Source of the DNA: UBA7887 sp964408735
Lineage (GTDB): Bacteria; Pseudomonadota; Alphaproteobacteria; UBA7887
DNA: 40,622 nucleotides
Assembly (NCBI GenBank): GCA_964408735.1
Contig: CAYPAX010000029.1
Coordinates: forward strand, 1-40,622
Reading direction: 5' to 3'
The notes under the pieces were generated by a model. It searched no databases, was not told the DNA's origin, and worked only from the letters and a program-made list of their open reading frames with translations. Made by a program: the position numbers and the translations under genes. Below are positions 36,681-40,622 of the stretch, in pieces (position 1 is the stretch's first letter; every line of letters starts with the position of its first letter).

Positions 36681-37268
36681 TCGTATCGTAGCCAAGTCGA
36701 GTGCGGCATTCCGCGCCGCCTCGAGAATCCCGTCCGACAGCGCTTCGTCGCCGACGGCACGTGACAGCATCAGGGCACCGATGCATTGGGTGGCGATTGC
36801 TGTCGCGCGCTCCTCCCTGTCCGGCAAGTCAGCCGGCAGGCGCTCGGCAATGGCGGCGCGGAAATGCGCCACGGTGCCGGTATAGGCCTCGCGGGCCGGA
36901 CCTTCGGCGCGTGGCATTTCCGTGGCCAGTGCCGCCATCGGACAGCCCTCGGCAATGGCCTCGCGATGCCTGGGATCGAGATAGGCCATGATGACATCCT
37001 CGACCGTGCTGCCCGGTGCCATTGCCGCTTGCGCATTGGCCGGCGGCGGCGCTTCTGCCAGGGCGGCGGCAAACAGTGCCTTTTTGCTCGGGAAGTGGAG
37101 GTAGAAGCCGCCACGGGTCAGGCCGGCATCGGCCATGACGCGATCGATGCTCACCGCCTCGTAGCCATGCGCCTTGAACAGCCGCGCGGCGCTCTCGACG
37201 ACCTTGGCACGGGTGCGGTCGCGATGCTCCGATGGATAGGGGATGGCGGCCTCCAGACGCGGGATCAC
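36669..37268 (-). CDS. TetR family transcriptional regulator
   Basis: A 199-residue repressor. The N-terminal helix-turn-helix is RAKVVESAARLFKAHGYEAVSIDRVMADAGLTRGGFYLHFPSKKALFAAAL (about 19-69). The C-terminal half is a ligand-binding all-helical domain of the type usual in TetR_C-like proteins. The start is a GTG at 37268. It is divergent from a glutathione S-transferase gene, with the AT-rich operator in between, so it probably represses the transferase and itself. The inducer is unknown, perhaps an electrophile. Confidence 0.9.
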   Translation of the reverse strand: MIPRLEAAIPYPSEHRDRTRAKVVESAARLFKAHGYEAVSIDRVMADAGLTRGGFYLHFPSKKALFAAALAEAPPPANAQAAMAPGSTVEDVIMAYLDPRHREAIAEGCPMAALATEMPRAEGPAREAYTGTVAHFRAAIAERLPADLPDREERATAIATQCIGALMLSRAVGDEALSDGILEAARNAALDLATIRSKV

Positions 37269-37274
37269 AAGGAA

Positions 37275-37315
37275 TTATGTTGACTATCATATTTATCATA
37301 TGATGATTAACATAA
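37275..37315. promoter_or_regulatory. 41-bp AT-rich imperfect palindrome, likely TetR operator
   Basis: Flanking arms TTATGTT (37275-37281) and AACATAA (37309-37315) are exact inverted repeats. Inner ATCATAT/ATATGAT blocks also pair. It lies between the divergent tetR and GST starts and is strongly AT-rich against its GC-rich surroundings, so it should overlap both promoters. Confidence 0.62.
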
Positions 37316-37343
37316 TTTGAAATTCCACCAAAGGGAGGACCCC

Positions 37344-37994
37344 ATGGCCGATCTGGTGATCTATGGCAACGCCTTGTCAAATTACGTGCGCTCGGCGCGA
37401 ATGGCCTGCGCCGAAAAGGGCGTGGCGCACACTTTGCAGACGGAGGGGCACGACAATATCGCGGCGCTGCGCTCGCCTGAGCACATGGCGTTGCATCCGT
37501 TTGCGCGCATGCCTGCAATGCGCCACGGCGAGCGCACGCTCTACGAGGCTCAGGCCATCATGCGCTATGTGGACGAGGCCTTCGACGGCCCGGCGCTACA
37601 GCCCTCCGACCCCTACGAGCGCGCGCTCATGACCCAGTGGATGAGTGCCACCAACGACTACGTCAACGCCGCGTTCCGCGTTGGCATCGTGATCAATTAC
37701 GTCTTCCCGAGCGGCGAAGGCGGCAAGCCCGACATGGCGGCCATCGAGGCGGCGGCCAAGGCGGCCGGCCGCCAGGCGCCGATCATCGACGCGGCGCTGG
37801 GCGAGCGCGAATTCCTCGCCGGTGATGCCGTATCGCTCGCGGACTTGCTGTTGCTGCCGATCCTGTTGGGCGCCTGGCGTTTTCCGGAAGGCCGTGCGGT
37901 CATGGAGCCCTGCGCCAATATCGGCCGCTGGTATCAGGCCATGGCGAGCCGCGACAGCATGGCGGCGACCGATCCCGAGAAAGTCGCCGCCTAG
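37344..37994 (+). CDS. Glutathione S-transferase family protein
   Basis: A 216-residue protein with an N-terminal thioredoxin-like domain (MADLVIYGNALSNYVRSARMACAEKGVAHTL, then HPFARMPAMRHGERTLYEAQAIMRYVDEAF) and a helical C-terminal domain. The ATG at 37344 has GGGAGGA upstream; a 37317 start would add nine residues. The S/Y residue that activates glutathione is near N13-S16 by analogy, but I cannot fix it. It probably detoxifies an electrophile under the control of the TetR protein. Confidence 0.88.
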   Translation: MADLVIYGNALSNYVRSARMACAEKGVAHTLQTEGHDNIAALRSPEHMALHPFARMPAMRHGERTLYEAQAIMRYVDEAFDGPALQPSDPYERALMTQWMSATNDYVNAAFRVGIVINYVFPSGEGGKPDMAAIEAAAKAAGRQAPIIDAALGEREFLAGDAVSLADLLLLPILLGAWRFPEGRAVMEPCANIGRWYQAMASRDSMAATDPEKVAA

Positions 37995-38329
37995 ATGGAC
38001 TGATCGTCCTCGGCCAGCAGGCCCTCGAGCGAATCGAGCTCGCCACGCAGTTGGCGGCGGTGGAATATCTTCGCCGCCGCTTCCTGCGGCAGCTCGGTGT
38101 GCTGGATCAAGTTCTTCTCGACCAGAAGGCCGATCAGATCCTCGATCACGCGGACCAGCTCGAAGTCGGTTGCGGTCAGGGATTCCTTGGCGTCGCGGCC
38201 GGATTCGTCCTCGCCCAGCAGGGCCATGAGTTCTGGCGCGCCCGCGGGCAGGAACTCCTCGGCACCATCGCGCTGCTCGGCATAGGCGGCAGACACGCGG
38301 CCGTTCTCGTCGCGGCTCACATAAGGCAT
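37991..38329 (-). CDS. Conserved small protein of unknown function
   Basis: A 112-residue soluble protein, MPYVSRDENGRVSAAYAEQRDGAEEFLPAG..., acidic overall with a helical C-terminal half (FELVRVIEDLIGLLVEKNLIQHTELPQEAAAKIFHRRQLRGELDSLEGLL). Similar short proteins occur in alphaproteobacteria; some databases label them wrongly as tryptophan synthase. No catalytic motif is seen. Its stop TAG shares the sequence CTAG with the GST gene stop on the other strand. Confidence 0.75.
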   Translation of the reverse strand: MPYVSRDENGRVSAAYAEQRDGAEEFLPAGAPELMALLGEDESGRDAKESLTATDFELVRVIEDLIGLLVEKNLIQHTELPQEAAAKIFHRRQLRGELDSLEGLLAEDDQSI

Positions 38330-38401
38330 ACGAGGCCTCTCCTTGTCGCACGGGGTCTTCTCAAGAGTAGGTCGGGAAGGCCAGGCGGCAATCCCTCTCG
38401 C

Positions 38402-38415
38402 GTGACAGCTGTCAC
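38402..38415. promoter_or_regulatory. Perfect palindrome GTGACAGCTGTCAC upstream of the adenosyltransferase gene
   Basis: A 14-base perfect palindrome fitting GTGA-N6-TCAC, centred 25 bases before the start codon at 38434. A TATTAT hexamer (38422-38427) lies between, close enough to the ATG that the transcript could be leaderless. The position would suit a CRP/FNR-family repressor or an overlapping activator. Same plan as the site at 3639-3652. Confidence 0.42.
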
Positions 38416-38433
38416 AGTTGCTATTATTCGCCG

Positions 38434-38994
38434 ATGGTCAAGCTCGACAAAATCTATACCCGCGGTGGCGATGCTGGCGAGACCTCATTGGGCGAGGGCA
38501 GTCGCGTGCGCAAGGATAGCCTGCGGGTCGATGCTTATGGCACCGTGGACGAGGCCAACGCCGTGATCGGGCTGGCGCGCCTCGATGCGTCGGGCGAGGC
38601 CGATGCCATGCTGTCGCGCATCCAGAACGACCTGTTCGACCTGGGCGCCGATCTTTGCATTCCGCCTGGCAGCGAGCGGCGGCCGGCGCTGCGCATCGGC
38701 GATGTCCAGGTGACGCGGCTCGAGGCCGAGATCGACGCGTTGAACGAATCGCTGGCGCCGCTGACCTCGTTCATCCTGCCTGGCGGCAGCCCCGCCGCAG
38801 CGCATCTGCATCTGGCGCGCACCGTGGTGCGCCGGGCCGAGCGTCTGGTCTGCAGCCTGGCGGCCGAGGAGGACGTATCGGCCAACAGCATCGCCTATCT
38901 CAACCGCCTCTCGGACCACCTGTTCGTGCTGGCCCGCGCGTTGAACGACAACGGTGCCGCCGATGTGCTCTGGCAACCGGGCGAGAACACTTGA
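38434..38994 (+). CDS. Cob(I)yrinic acid a,c-diamide adenosyltransferase, PduO type
   Basis: A 186-residue enzyme that transfers the 5-prime-deoxyadenosyl group of ATP to cob(I)alamin, making coenzyme B12. The ATP site is TRGGDAGETSLGEGSRVRKDSLRVDAYGTVDEANAVIG, and the cobalamin-side residues include LPGGSPAAAHLHLARTVVRRAER and LNRLSDHLFVLAR. This is the PduO/MMAB-type fold, not CobA. It provides the late step of the pathway whose cobalt insertion genes (cobS, cobT) are about 8-10 kb away. Confidence 0.95.
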   Translation: MVKLDKIYTRGGDAGETSLGEGSRVRKDSLRVDAYGTVDEANAVIGLARLDASGEADAMLSRIQNDLFDLGADLCIPPGSERRPALRIGDVQVTRLEAEIDALNESLAPLTSFILPGGSPAAAHLHLARTVVRRAERLVCSLAAEEDVSANSIAYLNRLSDHLFVLARALNDNGAADVLWQPGENT

Positions 38995-39009
38995 GTGAGG
39001 AGTTTTGCC

Positions 39010-39378
39010 ATGACGAAATCCCGTTCCCGCTTAGCGATTGGCTTTGCAATTCTTGCTGTGTTGGCAGGCGGCTCATGGGTTACGGCCCATGCCGCTTCAG
39101 CCGACATCAAAGAAGGCAAGCGCACCTTTTCGGTGCATTGCTCACACTGCCACGGGCCCTTCGGCCACGGGCTGTTCGGACCCAGCCTGGTCGATCGCGA
39201 GACCCTGAACGGCAACAGCTTCGACGACATGTTGCGCGTCATCACCCACGGCGTGCCAAACACCGCCATGCGCTCTTGGGGACGGAATTTCAACGACCAG
39301 CGTCTGTACGACGTCACCACATTCGTTTTCAGCATCTACGGCACCGTGGCGGAAGAGGCGCCAGCGGCAGGACAATAG
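39010..39378 (+). CDS. Small class I cytochrome c, exported
   Basis: A 122-residue periplasmic cytochrome c. The signal peptide is MTKSRSRLAIGFAILAVLAGGSWVTAHA. Haem is bound at C44-S-H-C47-H48, and M87 in NTAMRSWG is the likely sixth ligand. The PSLVDRETLNGNSFDDMLRVITHGVPNTAM segment is typical of cytochrome c oxidase-partner or dehydrogenase-linked monohaem proteins. ATG 39010 has GAGGAG upstream. It follows the adenosyltransferase by 15 bases. Confidence 0.88.
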   Translation: MTKSRSRLAIGFAILAVLAGGSWVTAHAASADIKEGKRTFSVHCSHCHGPFGHGLFGPSLVDRETLNGNSFDDMLRVITHGVPNTAMRSWGRNFNDQRLYDVTTFVFSIYGTVAEEAPAAGQ

Positions 39379-39535
39379 CCTTGGTATTCCGGTTCCCATG
39401 GGACTCAAACGGCTCTAGCATGGGCTAGATGCTGGCCAAGTCGCGTATGTGGGCCGGAAATTCTTCTCTTGCGCGCCCGCCCGCACAAGCTTGTTCCAGC
39501 TTGCGATTGTGTTGGGGGCCGGCTCGACGTGCGTG

Positions 39536-40591
39536 ATGCAGAGACGCCTGATTGAGATACTTCTCATCATCCTCTTTCTGGGGGTGGTATCCGCTCTGAC
39601 GCTGCAAGGTGTGCGGCAGATCGAGCGCGAGACCAGGCGGACATCCGGCGAGTCGCTGCAAACCGTCCTGCATACCGTGGAAGAGGCCCTGCATCTGTGG
39701 GCCGGAAATCGCATCACGGATGCGCAGACCATTGCCTCGCATCCCGCTGTCGTGACGCTGACGCAGGAATTTCTTCGGCTGCCCCGGCAACGTGAAGCCC
39801 TGTTGGCTTCGGACAGCTTGTATTATGCCCGTGAGGTGATCGATGGGCCGGTTCGCTCACGCGGCTATGTGGGCTTTCTCCTCATCGATCCCGATAGCAA
39901 TACCCTGGCTGCCACGCGGGATGGCGATATCGGTGCCCGCAGCGTCATTGCGAAACAACAGGCAGATGGACTGGCCCGGGTATTTGCCGGGGAATCCGTT
40001 GTCATCCCGGTGGTGGTCCCGGCTCCGTCACACGCTGCCGGGATGACGGGAAATGCCGCCCTGGTTCCCTCGCTGTACGTGGCCGCGCCGATCACGGGCG
40101 ACGACAATGAGGTCCTCGCTGCATTGGCGATCGAGCTCGATCCGGCCCGCGGGTTCAGCAGTGTCACCGGGCTCGGCCGTCTCGGGCTTTCCGGCGAGAC
40201 CTACGCTTTGGATGCCAAGGGCTTCCTTTTGTCCGAGAGTCGTTTCAACGCGCAGCTCCGGGAAATCGGTGTCATCGGGGACACATTGGACTCCGGATTC
40301 GCCATTCGCATTGCCGATCCCGGCCGAAATTTGCTCGAGACCAGCCAACCTCTGCCCGTGGCGGCGGCAGAGTTGCCTCTGACGGTCATGGCGCAAAGCG
40401 CCACAAGCGGCCTGTCAGGTCGGAATACGGAAGGCTACCGGGACTATCGTGGCGTAACCGTTTTCGGGGCTTGGCTGTGGAGCCGCGAGCTGGGGCTCGG
40501 GCTGACGACCGAGATCGACGAGGAAGAAGCGCTCCAACCTTACGTCTTCGCCCGCAACGTGGTGGTTTTGTCAATCGGCATTGAACATTGA
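39536..40591 (+). CDS. Cache-domain sensor, truncated by an IS21-like element
   Basis: A 351-residue open frame with an N-terminal membrane helix (about 5-22) and a large extracytoplasmic double-Cache-like region (YVGFLLIDPDSNTLAATRDGDIGARSV, ETYALDAKGFLLSESRFN). In such sensors a second membrane helix and a HAMP, cyclase, GGDEF or kinase domain normally follow EIDEEEALQPYVFARNVVVL. Here that helix is just beginning when the frame enters an IS21-like end at about 40569 and stops with SIGIEH. The output domain is thus lost or displaced beyond the window. ATG 39536 is preferred to the in-frame 39449 start because it directly precedes the helix. Confidence 0.72.
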   Translation: MQRRLIEILLIILFLGVVSALTLQGVRQIERETRRTSGESLQTVLHTVEEALHLWAGNRITDAQTIASHPAVVTLTQEFLRLPRQREALLASDSLYYAREVIDGPVRSRGYVGFLLIDPDSNTLAATRDGDIGARSVIAKQQADGLARVFAGESVVIPVVVPAPSHAAGMTGNAALVPSLYVAAPITGDDNEVLAALAIELDPARGFSSVTGLGRLGLSGETYALDAKGFLLSESRFNAQLREIGVIGDTLDSGFAIRIADPGRNLLETSQPLPVAAAELPLTVMAQSATSGLSGRNTEGYRDYRGVTVFGAWLWSRELGLGLTTEIDEEEALQPYVFARNVVVLSIGIEH

Positions 40592-40622
40592 CCCCCTATC
40601 GGCGTCCAATTTTGACCCCTTT
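40569..40622. mobile_element. Outer end of an IS21-like insertion sequence (incomplete at window edge)
   Basis: From TGTCAATCGGCA the sequence contains two direct repeats of 22 bases with a 24-base period (40574-40595 and 40598-40619), each starting ATCGGC and ending TTGACCCC. Multiple repeated TTGACCCC boxes beginning TGTCAATCGGCA are typical of IS21-family termini, where they bind IstA. The transposase lies outside the window, so family assignment is an inference. Confidence 0.62.

Overview
This is a GC-rich window from an alphaproteobacterial chromosome, most like Rhodospirillales or a neighbouring order. The evidence is an EipA/DUF1134 protein, aerobic cobaltochelatase CobS/CobT, glyQ and glyS as separate genes followed by ppdK, the BolA / J-protein / cobS / cobT / phytase-like order, and a CyaC-type haem and iron-sulfur adenylate cyclase. 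Genes are packed tightly, with many ATGA/GTGA start-stop overlaps. No plasmid or phage backbone genes are visible. Mobile DNA is limited to a 268-bp inverted-repeat element (20234-20501) and the outer end of an IS21-like element at the right edge (about 40569 onward).

Layout. (1) 22-3570, minus strand: a short class III adenylate cyclase, a polysaccharide deacetylase, a small ParB-like protein, an EipA-like lipoprotein and a small secreted protein. (2) 3690-4860, minus: tRNA-Pro(CGG) and a polyprenyl diphosphate synthase. (3) 4982-13146, plus: DUF2007 protein, TrmN6-like methyltransferase, S49 peptidase, small membrane protein, glyQ, glyS, ppdK and a small exported protein. (4) 13143-14587, minus: tag and ygfZ. 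(5) 14686-20237, plus: four glycosyltransferases and an AsnB-type amidotransferase, all translationally coupled, probably making a surface glycan or LPS part. (6) The inverted-repeat element, then a double PilZ protein, a GFA protein and rpmG. (7) 22137-26643, plus: a rhodanese, an exported protein and a 1102-residue membrane-anchored ClpB-like AAA+ protein fused to a release-factor-like (PCRF) domain that lacks the GGQ domain. (8) 26640-31366: bolA, a J-domain protein, cobS, cobT and a phytase-like protein. (9) 31461-33273, minus: a racemase-like protein without its cysteines, a queuosine-precursor transporter and rpmB. (10) 33392-36680, plus: a CyaC-like cyclase, a methyltransferase and an orphan MlaF-like ATPase. 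(11) A divergent tetR/GST pair around an AT-rich operator, a small conserved protein, cob(I)alamin adenosyltransferase, cytochrome c and a Cache sensor cut by the IS21-like end.

Themes. Signalling is prominent: two class III cyclases, a PilZ protein, and intergenic palindromes that resemble CRP-family sites. Cobalamin genes lie at two places (cobS/cobT and the adenosyltransferase). The strongest candidate for an undescribed system is the AAA+/release-factor fusion with its exported partner. It combines an unfoldase-like motor, a membrane anchor and a ribosome-binding fold from which both codon-reading and peptide-release elements are missing.
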